Source: JAQGMJ01 sp036498945
GTDB taxonomy: Bacteria; Pseudomonadota; Gammaproteobacteria; Burkholderiales; JAEUOS01
DNA length: 64,000 bases
Reading direction: 5' to 3'
Assembly: GCA_036498945.1 (NCBI GenBank)
Contig: DASYEQ010000101.1
Location: forward strand, 1-64,000
Below, in pieces: positions 27,246 to 35,969 of this stretch. Position 1 is the first letter of the stretch; each line of letters begins with the position of its first letter. Below the pieces are notes generated by a model, which ran no database searches, was not told the origin of the DNA, and saw nothing but the letters and a program-made list of their open reading frames with translations. Made by a program: the position numbers and the translations under genes.

Positions 27246-27737
27246 TTAGTTCAGGTGGCTCTTGATCTTGTCTATGCCGGCGTTGGCGCAGGCTTCGTCG
27301 AGATTGCCACCGGGCGCGCCGCCGACGCCGATGGCGCCGATGGTTTCATTGCCCACCTTGATGGGCACACCACCGGCCAGCATGATGAAGTCGGTGATCT
27401 GCGCCACGCCGGCGGCGCCGGGATTCTTCGCCACGTTCTCGGCGATGGTGCCGGTGTTGTTGCGCATGGTGAGCGCCATGTAGGCCTTGCGGCGGCTGGT
27501 GTCGTTGGTGTGCGGGCCGGCATTGTCGGCGCGCAGTTGCGCGCGGACCTGGCCGGCGCGGTCGACCACGGTGACGGCGACGTTGTAGTTGCCGGCGCTG
27601 CACGAAGCAACGGCGGCGGCGGCGGCATCCATCGCTAGGTTGAGCGTGATGTTCTTCTCGGTACGCACCTGCGCCTGGGTGGCGCCCGCGGCGGCAAGGC
27701 CGGCGATCAGGACGATGGCGGTGGAAATCTTGTTCAT
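27246..27737 (-). CDS. exported GlcG/HbpS-family protein
   Basis: A 163-residue protein with a signal peptide at about 1-22 (IVLIAGLAAAGATQAQ) and the GlcG/HbpS (heme-degrading domain) fold: ALDAA-like AMDAAAAAVASC, VAVTVVDRAGQVRAQLRAD, SRRKAYMALTMRN, IMLAGGVPIKVG and IGAIGVGGAPGG. Members bind heme or small molecules in the periplasm or outside the cell; exact role unknown. Divergent from a LysR regulator, which may control it. Confidence 0.88.
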   Translation of the reverse strand: MNKISTAIVLIAGLAAAGATQAQVRTEKNITLNLAMDAAAAAVASCSAGNYNVAVTVVDRAGQVRAQLRADNAGPHTNDTSRRKAYMALTMRNNTGTIAENVAKNPGAAGVAQITDFIMLAGGVPIKVGNETIGAIGVGGAPGGNLDEACANAGIDKIKSHLN

Positions 27738-27848
27738 CTATGGCTCCTCGACGGTTGAATGAAGGCCGCCATTTAGGCGCGCCTGTGTCGGAATACGACC
27801 CACACCCGCGCTTGGATGCCGGGCACTGCGCTTGCGTTCCGTGTTTTT

Positions 27849-27887
27849 ATTTGCAAATATGCTTAAATCCTTTGCATTCCTGCAAAT
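27849..27887. promoter_or_regulatory. repeated TTTGCA/TGCAAA dyads ahead of the LysR gene
   Basis: The spacer between the GlcG-like and LysR genes holds a 10-bp palindrome ATTTGCAAAT (27849-27858) and a second dyad, TTTGCA-N4-TGCAAA (27871-27886). The second ends 12 bases before the LysR ATG. LysR regulators bind such T-N11-A type inverted repeats and often repress themselves; this is inference from position and symmetry. Confidence 0.45.
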
Positions 27888-27898
27888 AGCCTGCGTCC

Positions 27899-28810
27899 AT
27901 GACCCAGCCCTCGTTCGATGCCGAAGACCTGAGCCTGTTCATCTCCCTGGCGCACCACGGCATGCTGGCGCATGCCGCCGCCGAGACCGGGGTGCACCAC
28001 TCCACCGCCTTCCGCCGCCTGGGCGAACTGGAAGAGCGCATTGGCGCGCGCCTGTTCAACCGCAACGCCGGGGCCTACACGCTCACCAGCGCGGGCGAAC
28101 GCGTGCTGCCCAACGCCCTGCGCTTGCGCAAGCAGCACCTGGCCTTCGAGAACACCCTGCTCAATCTCGACAAGGCGCTTGCCGGCCGGGTGCGCGCCAC
28201 CACATCGGATGGCATCGCCGGCCACTACCTCGGGCCGCACCTGGCGCGCTTTCGCCGCGAGTACCCGGAGATCGAAGTCGAACTGGTGGTGGACAACCAG
28301 ATGCTCGACTTGAGCGAGCGCGTGGTGGACGTGGCGATCCGCCCGACCCGCCGCCTCGAAGGCCAGATGGTCGGGCGCAAGGCCGCCGACATGGCCTACA
28401 CGCTCTACGCCTCGAAGGAATATCTGTCGCGCCATCCGCGCATCCACGCGGAGACGCCGGATTTCAGTGGACATGAACTGATCGGCTACGCCGCCAGCGT
28501 CGATTACTTCTCCACCGCCAAGTGGCTGAACAAGCATGCGCGCGCGGCGAAAGTGGCGGCGCGCAGCAACCAGTTCGGACCGATGCTCTCGATGGCGCAG
28601 GCGGGGCTGGGCATCGCGGCGCTGCCCTGCGTGGTGGGCGACGTCACGCCAGGGCTTGTGCGCGTGATTGCACCGCCGGAGGCGATGACCACGCACCTGT
28701 GGCTGTGCACCCACCCGCACATCCGTGGCGTGGCACGCATCCGCGCGCTGCTGGATTTCCTGCACGCGTCCATCAGCGCGGATCAGGCGCGGCTGCGCGG
28801 CGGGGTCTAG
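27899..28810 (+). CDS. LysR-family transcriptional regulator
   Basis: A 303-residue regulator. The N-terminal winged helix-turn-helix (about 8-65) has LAHAAAETGVHHSTAFRRLGELEERIGARLFNR-type spacing, seen as VHHSTAFRRLGELEERIG and ARLFNRNAG. The effector-binding half begins near 92 (VRATTSDGIAGHYLGPHL). No Shine-Dalgarno sequence is obvious. It is divergent from the GlcG-like gene, its most likely target. Its 3' end overlaps the convergent ATP-grasp-like gene by 38 bases. Confidence 0.92.
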   Translation: MTQPSFDAEDLSLFISLAHHGMLAHAAAETGVHHSTAFRRLGELEERIGARLFNRNAGAYTLTSAGERVLPNALRLRKQHLAFENTLLNLDKALAGRVRATTSDGIAGHYLGPHLARFRREYPEIEVELVVDNQMLDLSERVVDVAIRPTRRLEGQMVGRKAADMAYTLYASKEYLSRHPRIHAETPDFSGHELIGYAASVDYFSTAKWLNKHARAAKVAARSNQFGPMLSMAQAGLGIAALPCVVGDVTPGLVRVIAPPEAMTTHLWLCTHPHIRGVARIRALLDFLHASISADQARLRGGV

Positions 28811-29885
28811 GCGCGGCAGCGTGCCACCATGGCATGGCACGGGCAAGCGGCCCCAGAGCCGATTCAGGAAACGGCGAGACGCTGCTGACGTTGATCTCGC
28901 ACAGCACGTGCGTATCCTCCCCCGCTGCGTCTTTCGGGCCGAGCATGAAGTCGCAGTCCCAGAGGATGGGCAACTCGTGCGTTCCGATTTTCAGCAACTG
29001 CCGGAGTGCGGGCAGCCACTCCCCTTCGAGCTTGCGCTTCAGTGTCTGGCATTGCGGCAGGGTCGCCGGGTGGTAGAGGCGCGGCGTGGTGGCGGGCGCG
29101 GCTTCGCCGGGCGATGCAGAATAGAGGGCGTTGATCGCCTGCACGCCGAAGCCGGCGACCTGGTCGTGCACGAGATAGCAGCGCACCATGCCCTCGGTCA
29201 GGCGCGGCTGCCAGGCCTGGTCGATCATGCGGCCGGCGCCTTCGAAGTACGGGGCGCAGCGGGCGATGAAGTCGGCAAGGGGCAGGCGCTCCTCCGCGCT
29301 GCCGCGCCTGGCGTGTCGCGCCTTGAGGGATGGATTGGCGCTGGTATCCCGCTGGTCGTCCAGCTCCAGCTTCCACACGCCGTTGCCGCCATTGCCGCGG
29401 TATTGCTTGAGCACGCGCGCACCGGCTCGCAGGCGCGCGGGCAGGGCGGCACGCATTTCTTGCGGTGTGCGGTAGAGGTGGGTGTCGCAGCCCCAGCCGA
29501 GTTCGCGCGTGGTGTAGAGCACCTCCTTGGTACCGAGTTTCAGGATCACGTCGGGATGGGCGCTGACGAAGACGCCGGTTGCGGCGACTTCGCGCAACAG
29601 CGTGTCGAGCACGCCGCGGTCGCGGCCGTCTTCGATCGGGTTGACCCAAACCAGCGCAGCGTCCACCTGCATGAGCTGCTCGCGCACTTCGTCGCGAAAA
29701 TCCTCATGCCAGATGGCGGCCTCGACCTGCGCGCCCTGCGCGGTGAGCACGGCGTGGACATTGGCGAAGCGGCCGTTGGCAACGTCGGGACGGTCGCGCA
29801 GCGCTCGATTGCCGGGATAGAGCAGCGCGATGCGGCGGAGGCGCGATTGAGATGCGGATGAAGGGGAAAGCGGGCAGGCTGCCAT
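28773..29885 (-). CDS. ATP-grasp-like protein (Cj0069 type)
   Basis: A 370-residue protein resembling the family often labelled Cj0069, with ATP-grasp-like features. Recognisable pieces are RIALLYPGNRALRDR, HEDFRDEVREQLMQVDAALV, WVNPIEDGRDRGVLDTLLRE, AHPDVILKLGTKEVLYTTRE, VLKQYRGNGGNGVWKLELDD and, near the end, VLCEINVSSVSPFP, the expected metal-binding Glu-x-Asn of ATP-grasp enzymes. Reaction unknown. A longer frame running upstream over dmeF is antisense artefact; MAACPLSP at 29885 is the sensible start. Its tail overlaps the LysR gene tail to tail. Confidence 0.78.
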   Translation of the reverse strand: MAACPLSPSSASQSRLRRIALLYPGNRALRDRPDVANGRFANVHAVLTAQGAQVEAAIWHEDFRDEVREQLMQVDAALVWVNPIEDGRDRGVLDTLLREVAATGVFVSAHPDVILKLGTKEVLYTTRELGWGCDTHLYRTPQEMRAALPARLRAGARVLKQYRGNGGNGVWKLELDDQRDTSANPSLKARHARRGSAEERLPLADFIARCAPYFEGAGRMIDQAWQPRLTEGMVRCYLVHDQVAGFGVQAINALYSASPGEAAPATTPRLYHPATLPQCQTLKRKLEGEWLPALRQLLKIGTHELPILWDCDFMLGPKDAAGEDTHVLCEINVSSVSPFPESALGPLARAMPWWHAAAPRPRRAAAPDPR

Positions 29886-29988
29886 GGCTTCTGACTCCGT
29901 GAGGACGGGTAGAAGCAGATTTGGACGCGGGGCGTCTTGCAGGCAGGCGGGGAATCTGCGAAATCCCCACGGCTTCGAGATTACCTTG

Positions 29989-30033
29989 CACGCACGGCCA
30001 TCGTCAAGTGCGTGGTGTACATGCAAGTATAAT
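29989..30033 (+). promoter_or_regulatory. promoter with dyad operator ahead of dmeF-like gene
   Basis: A perfect -10 TATAAT lies at 30028-30033, 32 bases before the exporter ATG. The -35 region is poor but overlaps an inverted repeat, CACGCAC (29989-29995) and GTGCGTG (30008-30014), spaced by 12 bases; CTTGCA and TGCAAG form an outer pair. A dyad over a weak -35 is the layout of metal-responsive control. Confidence 0.45.
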
Positions 30034-30065
30034 TTTTGTATCCCGCAGGAAAATGAGCCTCTGAT

Positions 30066-31061
30066 ATGCATACGCACAATCTTTCCGCCTGGCGCCACAG
30101 CCATGTGTTCAACACCGGCAGCGAGGCGGCCGAGCGCGGCACCAGGGCGGTGATGTGGATCACCGCCGCCATGATGGCGGTCGAGATCATCGCGGGCTGG
30201 GGCTTCAACTCGATGGCGCTCCTGGCCGACGGCTGGCACATGAGCTCGCACGCGGTGGCCATCGGCCTTTCTGCTTTTGCCTATGCGACGGCACGGCGCT
30301 ACGCCGGCGACGCGCGCTTTGCCTTCGGCGCTTGGAAGATCGAGGTGCTGGCGGGCTTCGCCAGCGCGATCTTCCTGCTCGGGGTGGCGGCGATGATGGC
30401 CTTCGGCTCGGTGGGGCGCATGGTGTCGCCACAGCCGATCCACTATGAGGAGGCGATCGTGGTGGCGGTGATGGGGCTGATCGTCAACGTGGTGTGCGCG
30501 CTGATCCTGGGGCACGCGCATGATCATGGAACCGGACACGGACATGCCCACGGACATCACGATCACGACCATGGCCATGCGCATCACGGTCACACGCATC
30601 ATCATGGTCACGACCGCGCGCACCGCGACCTCAACCTGAAAAGCGCCTATACCCACGTGATCGCCGATGCAGCCACTTCGGTGCTGGCGATTGCCGCGCT
30701 GGCGGGCGGCTGGGCCTACGGCTGGAGCTGGCTGGACCCGGTGATGGGGATTGCCGGCGCGATTCTGGTCGCGATGTGGGCACGCGGCCTGCTGACCGAG
30801 ACCGGCCGCGTGTTGCTGGACCGCGAGATGGACCATCCGGTGGTGGAGGAGATTCGGGCGGCCGTGGAGAGCGGGGAAGACGCAGGCGAGACCCGTGTCA
30901 CCGACCTGCACGTGTGGCGCGTCGGCAAGAACGCCTACTCCTGCGCGCTGGCGCTGGTGACGCACGATGTATCGCTAACGTCAGAGAAGGTGCGCCAGAC
31001 ACTGGCACAGCACGAGGAGATCGTGCATACGACCATCGAGATCCAGACTTGCCCGTCCTGA
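30066..31061 (+). CDS. dmeF: cation diffusion facilitator, DmeF type
   Basis: Inner-membrane proton-coupled exporter of divalent metals (Co2+, Ni2+, Zn2+), 331 residues with six predicted helices. It has the DmeF-type opening MHTHNLSAWRHSHVF. The transport-site motif lies in helix 2 (ALLADGWHMSSHAVAI) and in helix 5 (THVIADAATSVLAI). Between helices 4 and 5 is a cytoplasmic loop of about 35 residues that is nearly half histidine (HGHAHGHHDHDHGHAHHGH). The C-terminal domain contains VTDLHVWRVG. No CsoR/DmeR regulator gene is adjacent. A strong terminator follows. Confidence 0.9.
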   Translation: MHTHNLSAWRHSHVFNTGSEAAERGTRAVMWITAAMMAVEIIAGWGFNSMALLADGWHMSSHAVAIGLSAFAYATARRYAGDARFAFGAWKIEVLAGFASAIFLLGVAAMMAFGSVGRMVSPQPIHYEEAIVVAVMGLIVNVVCALILGHAHDHGTGHGHAHGHHDHDHGHAHHGHTHHHGHDRAHRDLNLKSAYTHVIADAATSVLAIAALAGGWAYGWSWLDPVMGIAGAILVAMWARGLLTETGRVLLDREMDHPVVEEIRAAVESGEDAGETRVTDLHVWRVGKNAYSCALALVTHDVSLTSEKVRQTLAQHEEIVHTTIEIQTCPS

Positions 31062-31078
31062 GGGCAACGCGCAAAACA

Positions 31079-31106
31079 AAAGCCCCGTTCCAAGGAACGG
31101 GGCTTT
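31079..31106. terminator. bidirectional terminator between dmeF and topB
   Basis: Perfect 13-bp arms AAAGCCCCGTTCC (31079-31091) and GGAACGGGGCTTT (31094-31106) followed by GCTTTTT on the plus strand; the A-rich 5' flank also serves leftward transcripts from topB. Confidence 0.88.
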
Positions 31107-31125
31107 GCTTTTTAGGCGCCGGTGA

Positions 31126-33810
31126 TCACGCGGCTTTTTTCGTCGCCTTTTTCGCGGCAGCTTTTTTGGCAGGCGCCTTTTTCGCCGGGGCCTTGGCCGC
31201 CGTCTTTGCGGCGGCCTTCTTCGCCACCGCCTTCACCGGTGGCGCCGGATCGTTGGCCGCATTCTTCGCCGTCTTCTTCGCGGCGGCCTTCTTGCTGGCG
31301 GCAGCCACCGCGTAGTCGGCTTCCTGCTCCTCGGCCACGGTGTCCTTGGCAGCGGTCTTGCTCGCGGCCTTGGCCGGGGCCTCCTTGCGCGCCATGAACT
31401 CGAAGCCGACGTTGCCGTCGGGCTTCTTGATCAGAAAGGCCTTGAACGGGCGGCCCTTCTTCGAAATGAAGCGGGTGAAGAGGTCGGTCTTGCCGGTGGA
31501 GAGCAGCTTGACCATCTGCTCGCGCGGAATTTCCTGCTGCAGGATGATCTTGCCGCTGCGGAAGTCGCAGGTGCGTGCCGGGCCGGCGGCTTTTTCGCAG
31601 ATGTAGCCGGCGCCGTGTTCGTAGACGTTGTGCTTGCACTTCGGGCAAGCGCCGACCGGCTCCATGCCGGAGAAATCCGGCGGTTCCTCGTCGAGGTCGC
31701 TTTGGCCGAAGTCGAACTCGGCGCGGAACTCGTCGTTGAGTTTCAGCGAAGCAGCGAAGGGGCGGCCCATCTTGCTGCGGAAGCCGGTGAGCGGACCGAT
31801 GTACTTTTCGCGGATGAGCGTCGCGACTTCCTCGGCCGACCATTCGCGTCCGGAGATCACCTTCCACAGGCTGAAGTCGCAGGAGAGGCACTGGAACTTG
31901 CGGTAGTTCTCCTGCACCAGGCCGCCGCATTTGGGGCATGGGGCATCGACGGTGGCGAACGCCGTATCGGGAATCTCGCCATCGCGGATGCGGTTCACCA
32001 GGTCCTGGGTGGACTCGGTGATGTGCTGCATGAAGGCTTCGCGATTGAGCCTGCCCTGCTCGATTTCCTTGAGCTTGTATTCCCATTCGCCGGTGAGTTC
32101 GGGCGAGGCGAGTTCGTTGACGCCGAAATGGTTCAGCGCGAACATCAGCGAGAAGGCCTTGGGCGTGGGCTGCAGTTCGCGGCCGTTGCGGTGGATGTAT
32201 TCCTCGTGGATCAGGCCTTCGATGATGGAGGCGCGCGTGGCCGGCGTACCCAGGCCCTTCTGGCCCATGGCGTCGCGCAGTTCCTCATCTTCCACCAGCT
32301 TGCCCGCGCCTTCCATGGCGGAGAGCAGCGTCGCTTCGCTGTAGCGGGGCGGCGGCTTGGTCTGGTTGGCGCGCGATTCGATCTGCTCGGTCTTCACCTT
32401 TTCGTTGGGCTCGACCTTGGTGAGGTTATCGTCCTCGCCCTGCATTTCGCGGCCATACACCGCCAGCCAGCCGGGGCTGACCAGCACCTTGCCTTCGGTC
32501 TTGAACTGCTCGCCTTCGACGGTGGTGATGCGCGAAGTCTGCATGAACTCGGCGGACGGATGAAACACCGAGAGAAAGCGCTTGACCACGAAGTCGTAGA
32601 TCTTGCCTTCGATCTCAGAGAGGTTCTTCGGCGCCTGCAAAGTCGGGATGATGGCGAAGTGATCGCTGATCTTGCTGTTGTCGAAAATGCGCTTGTTCGG
32701 CTTGACCCAGCCGTTCTTCAACACATTCTTCGCGTGCACCACGTAGGCGTTGGAGTCGGACAGCATCTCCATGGTCTGCTTCACCGTGCCGATGTAATCC
32801 TCCGGCAGGGCGCGCGAATCGGTACGCGGATAGGTGAGCACCTTGTGGCGCTCGTACAGCGATTGGGCGACAGCCAGGGTATTGCGCGCGGAAAGGCCGA
32901 AGCGGCCGTTGACTTCGCGCTGCAAACTCGTCAGATCGAACAGCAGCGGCGCCGCTTGCGTGGTCGGCTTGGTTTCCTCGGTGACGATGCCGGGCTTGCC
33001 TTCGCACAGGGCGACGATGTCTTTTGCCTTCTGCTCGTCCCACAGGCGCTCGGCGCGCGCGTGCTCCTCGCCCTCCGCGCGCTTGAAGCCGGGGTCGAAC
33101 CAGCGGCCGGGGTACTGACCGGCCTTGGCCTCGAAGGTGGCGTGTACTTCCCAGTAGTCACGCGGCTTGAAGGCACGGATCTTTTCCTCGCGCTCGACCA
33201 GAATCGCCAGCGTGGGGGTCTGCACCCGGCCCACGGTGGTGAGGTAGAAGCCGCCTTCCTTCGAATTGAAGGCAGTCATGGCGCGGGTGCCGTTGATGCC
33301 GATCAGCCAGTCAGCTTCCGAGCGGCTGCGCGCGGCATCCGCCAGGGGCAGCATGTCCTTGTCCGCGCGCAGGGAGGCGAAGCCGTCGCGGATGGAATTC
33401 GGGGTCATCGACTGCAGCCACAGGCGCTTGATCGGCTGCTTGGCCTTGGCATGCTGCACGATCAGGCGGAAGATCAGCTCACCCTCGCGCCCGGCGTCAC
33501 AGGCGTTCACCAGCGCGGTGACGTCCTTGCGCTTGAGCAGCTTGACCAAGGTCTTGAGGCGGTCTTCGCTCTTGGCGATCGGCCTGAGATCGAAATACGG
33601 CGGCACCACCGGCAGGTGGGTGAAGCTCCACTTGCCGCGCTTGACTTCGTACTCCTCGGGGCAGGCGATCTCCAGCAAATGGCCGACAGCGGACGACAGC
33701 ACGTATTCGTCCGACTCGTAGTAGTCGGCCGCCTTCTTGAACCCGCCCAGCGCCTTGGAAATATCCAGGGCGACCGAGGGTTTTTCGGCAATGATCAGAG
33801 TCTTTGACAT
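31126..33810 (-). CDS. topB: DNA topoisomerase III
   Basis: Type IA topoisomerase that relaxes and decatenates DNA by a transient 5'-phosphotyrosine link; 894 residues. TOPRIM: LIIAEKPSVALDI and ACDAGREGELIFR. Active-site Tyr327 in LTYPRTDSRALP. Zinc-ribbon-like cysteine sets follow (CPKCGGLVQE..CLSC and CPKCKHNVYEHGAGYIC). From about 835 the protein ends in a histone H1-like Lys/Ala tail (KKAPAKKAAAKKATKKAA), likely a DNA-binding extension. The start MSKTLIIAEKP is chosen over a 28-residue upstream extension. Part of the betaproteobacterial dprA-smg-topB arrangement. Confidence 0.95.
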   Translation of the reverse strand: MSKTLIIAEKPSVALDISKALGGFKKAADYYESDEYVLSSAVGHLLEIACPEEYEVKRGKWSFTHLPVVPPYFDLRPIAKSEDRLKTLVKLLKRKDVTALVNACDAGREGELIFRLIVQHAKAKQPIKRLWLQSMTPNSIRDGFASLRADKDMLPLADAARSRSEADWLIGINGTRAMTAFNSKEGGFYLTTVGRVQTPTLAILVEREEKIRAFKPRDYWEVHATFEAKAGQYPGRWFDPGFKRAEGEEHARAERLWDEQKAKDIVALCEGKPGIVTEETKPTTQAAPLLFDLTSLQREVNGRFGLSARNTLAVAQSLYERHKVLTYPRTDSRALPEDYIGTVKQTMEMLSDSNAYVVHAKNVLKNGWVKPNKRIFDNSKISDHFAIIPTLQAPKNLSEIEGKIYDFVVKRFLSVFHPSAEFMQTSRITTVEGEQFKTEGKVLVSPGWLAVYGREMQGEDDNLTKVEPNEKVKTEQIESRANQTKPPPRYSEATLLSAMEGAGKLVEDEELRDAMGQKGLGTPATRASIIEGLIHEEYIHRNGRELQPTPKAFSLMFALNHFGVNELASPELTGEWEYKLKEIEQGRLNREAFMQHITESTQDLVNRIRDGEIPDTAFATVDAPCPKCGGLVQENYRKFQCLSCDFSLWKVISGREWSAEEVATLIREKYIGPLTGFRSKMGRPFAASLKLNDEFRAEFDFGQSDLDEEPPDFSGMEPVGACPKCKHNVYEHGAGYICEKAAGPARTCDFRSGKIILQQEIPREQMVKLLSTGKTDLFTRFISKKGRPFKAFLIKKPDGNVGFEFMARKEAPAKAASKTAAKDTVAEEQEADYAVAAASKKAAAKKTAKNAANDPAPPVKAVAKKAAAKTAAKAPAKKAPAKKAAAKKATKKAA

Positions 33811-34223
33811 AGGGTGCAACTGCTTAAAACTGCGTAACGTGCCGGGGAACGTCTGCCCGCCAGGCCGTTGGCTTCCGCATCGAAGGCCGGGCACCGATTC
33901 GCCCGCGCGATGAAGCAGCCGAGAACATTTTCAACGAAATTCAACAGAACTACTATATAGAAGCGGCGATGCGGCCCCACAAGGGCGGCAAGTCTAAGCC
34001 GGAAAAAATGCTTTAGGCAAGCGCTAATTTTCCGGACGGTGCGCTACGGACGATATGCGGATAGGCAGCAAGCAACCGCCGTGCGCGCGGGCGCACGGTG
34101 TCATTCAACCTTTGTAAATGGGGCGGCATTGCCGTAAAAACAAGTGCTTGCGCATGATCGCGCAGCCTGCCCGGAGGCGGCCCGCCGGGCTTTACCGGCG
34201 ATGCGCACCGCTTTCTCGCGCAG
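33811..34223. other. gene-free spacer upstream of topB
   Basis: About 410 bases between smg and topB with no convincing coding frame. The part nearest topB (33920-33965) is AT-rich and presumably holds the topB promoter, but I could not pick matching -35/-10 hexamers with confidence. No terminator-like hairpin was seen. Confidence 0.5.
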
Positions 34224-34682
34224 CTAGTGCGCAGTGCGTGCTGTGCCGTCAGGCAACAGTTCATCGAGGATCAGACCATCGGGCTCGCAGCCCTGGGTCC
34301 ACAGCACCATCAGGGTGATGACCTTGAACTTGCCGATATCGAGATCACCTTCCGGCAAGGCGAAGGCCCGATCGAGGATGATTTCGCGCTGCAACGGGTC
34401 CACCACCCGCGCCGATTCGAGGAATTGCAACAGGCCGCGGCAGTCGGTCGACAGGCGCCGCATTTCATCGGCTGAATAAGCGCGGAATGAGGGCCGTTCG
34501 GCGAAGTTTTCCGGCAAGCTGGTATCGGGGTCTTCGGCCAAGCCGGAAAGCCAGTCGAGGGCATCGACGATTTCTTCGCTGTCGAAGCCGGCGGCTTTGA
34601 GTTTTATTTCGAGGGTGTCGGGGTCAGGGCAGGATTCGGCGTCGTACCAGGTATCAAACAAATAAGCCAGAACCTCGAACAT
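34224..34682 (-). CDS. smg: Smg protein (DUF494)
   Basis: A 152-residue cytoplasmic protein of the Smg/DUF494 family: MFEVLAYLFDTWYDAESCPD at the N-terminus, LKAAGFDSEEIVDALDWLSGL, and the C-terminal EIILDRAFAL, KVITLMVLWTQG, LILDELL. Function is unresolved, but it is conserved beside dprA and def/fmt in proteobacteria. Its ATG overlaps the dprA stop by one base (TGATG), indicating translational coupling. Confidence 0.93.
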   Translation of the reverse strand: MFEVLAYLFDTWYDAESCPDPDTLEIKLKAAGFDSEEIVDALDWLSGLAEDPDTSLPENFAERPSFRAYSADEMRRLSTDCRGLLQFLESARVVDPLQREIILDRAFALPEGDLDIGKFKVITLMVLWTQGCEPDGLILDELLPDGTARTAH

Positions 34683-35830
34683 CAGCCGCGCCCTCCGAGC
34701 CGTTGTATCTTGCCGCCAGGGAGCTGGGCGATGCTGCCATCCAACTCCAGTTGCAATAGCATCGCCGATAGCGCGTCCACGGTCAAGCCCGATCGTTCCG
34801 CCAGCTGGTCCACTGTCACCGGATCGTAACCGAGGTGCTCGAGCAGTGATTCCTGCGCAGGATCGAGGGCCGATGTATCCGTATGTGCATCGCGGGTGGA
34901 TTGCACGATTCCGTCACCCGCCGGCGCGCCGAGTTCTTCGATGATGTCGCGCGCGTCGTCGGTGAGCTTGGCGCCCTGCTTGATCAGGGCGTGGCAGCCT
35001 TTGGACAGCGGCGAGTGGATGGACCCGGGAATGGCGAACACGTCACGCCCCTGCTCGGCCGCCAGGCGCGCGGTGATCAGCGAGCCGCTGCGCAGCGCCG
35101 CTTCCACCACCAGCACGCCGCGCGACAGGCCGGAGATGATGCGGTTGCGGCGCGGGAAGTTGTTGGAGATCGCCGGGGTGCCGAGGGCAAATTCGCTGAC
35201 GATCAATCCGCGGGCGGCGATCTCGTGCGCCAGTTCGCGGTTGCGCGCGGGATAGACGATGTCGGCGCCAGTGCCGATCACCGCGATGGTGGAGCCGCGG
35301 CCGGAAAGCCCGCCGCGATGGGCCGCCGTATCTATCCCCAGGGCCTGGCCGCTGACGATGGTATAGCCGGCCTCCGAGAGCATGCGCGAAAAGCTTTCGG
35401 CATTGGCGATGCCCTGAGCGGTGGCGTTGCGGCTGCCGACCACCGCGAAGCAGGCGGCGTTCAGCAGCTCGCGCCGGCCCTTCAGGTACAGCACCGGCGG
35501 CGGATCGGCTACGTTGAGAAGGTCCGGTGGGTAATCGTCATCGGCGAGCGTGAGCAGGTGGTTGCCGGGCGCGGCCAGCCATTGCAGGCCCTTTTCCACG
35601 GCGGCATTCACCACTTCATCGGCGGCTGCACCGGCGACCAGGCCGGCCTGCGCCAGGCTCACCGCGCGCAGCAGTTCGCCGCGCGGCGCTTCGAACACCT
35701 GCCCGGGCAGGCCGAAGGCGGAAAGCAGCTTGCGGATGGCGGCATCGCCCAGGCCGGGGATGGAGGTCAGGCGCAGCCAGTGGACGGCGTGGGCGGGGTC
35801 GGCGTGATTGTTGTCGTTGATGGAAGCCAT
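34682..35830 (-). CDS. dprA: DNA processing protein DprA
   Basis: Single-stranded DNA-binding, RecA-loading protein of natural transformation, 382 residues. A short SAM-like N-terminal helical region (HWLRLTSIPGLGDAAIRKLL) precedes the Rossmann-fold core: CFAVVGSRNATAQG, GGLSGRGSTIAVIGTGAD, NFPRRNRIISGLSRGVLVVEA, GSLITARLAAEQGRDVFAIPG. A C-terminal winged helix follows (LGYDPVTVDQLAERSGL). Start MASINDNN at 35830, or MRMAS two codons earlier. It is cotranscribed with smg. Confidence 0.95.
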   Translation of the reverse strand: MASINDNNHADPAHAVHWLRLTSIPGLGDAAIRKLLSAFGLPGQVFEAPRGELLRAVSLAQAGLVAGAAADEVVNAAVEKGLQWLAAPGNHLLTLADDDYPPDLLNVADPPPVLYLKGRRELLNAACFAVVGSRNATAQGIANAESFSRMLSEAGYTIVSGQALGIDTAAHRGGLSGRGSTIAVIGTGADIVYPARNRELAHEIAARGLIVSEFALGTPAISNNFPRRNRIISGLSRGVLVVEAALRSGSLITARLAAEQGRDVFAIPGSIHSPLSKGCHALIKQGAKLTDDARDIIEELGAPAGDGIVQSTRDAHTDTSALDPAQESLLEHLGYDPVTVDQLAERSGLTVDALSAMLLQLELDGSIAQLPGGKIQRLGGRG

Positions 35831-35913
35831 GCGCATGCGGCCAGAAACAAAGGGCGCGCTACTGAAAACCGCGCCCCGAAAACAAGAAAAGGGCTTACCT
35901 GGAACCGCTCTTG

Positions 35914-35948
35914 AAAAAACAAGGGGCGCGGTGATCACCGCGCCCCTT
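35914..35948 (-). terminator. rho-independent terminator of the LysM gene
   Basis: Perfect 12-bp stem AAGGGGCGCGGT (35921-35932) / ACCGCGCCCCTT (35937-35948) with loop GATC, followed on the minus strand by GTTTTTT. It isolates the LysM gene from dprA downstream. Confidence 0.9.
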
Positions 35949-35969
35949 GAATTCTACCGGCGAAATACC

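Noticed and set aside
30525..30630. Repetitive CAT/CAC-rich DNA resembling a short tandem repeat
   Set aside because: It encodes the histidine-rich cytoplasmic loop expected in DmeF-type exporters, so it is coding low complexity.
29886..30965. N-terminal extension of the ATP-grasp-like gene by 360 codons
   Set aside because: It runs antisense through dmeF and its promoter; homology-like sequence begins only after the ATG at 29885.
31130..31320. Repeated CTTTTT/GGCGCC strings suggesting a repeat array
   Set aside because: Explained by the Lys/Ala-rich tail of topoisomerase III; periodicity follows codons.
31615..33807. 730-codon plus-strand frame opposite topB
   Set aside because: Exactly mirrors topB codons; no motif, no ribosome site.
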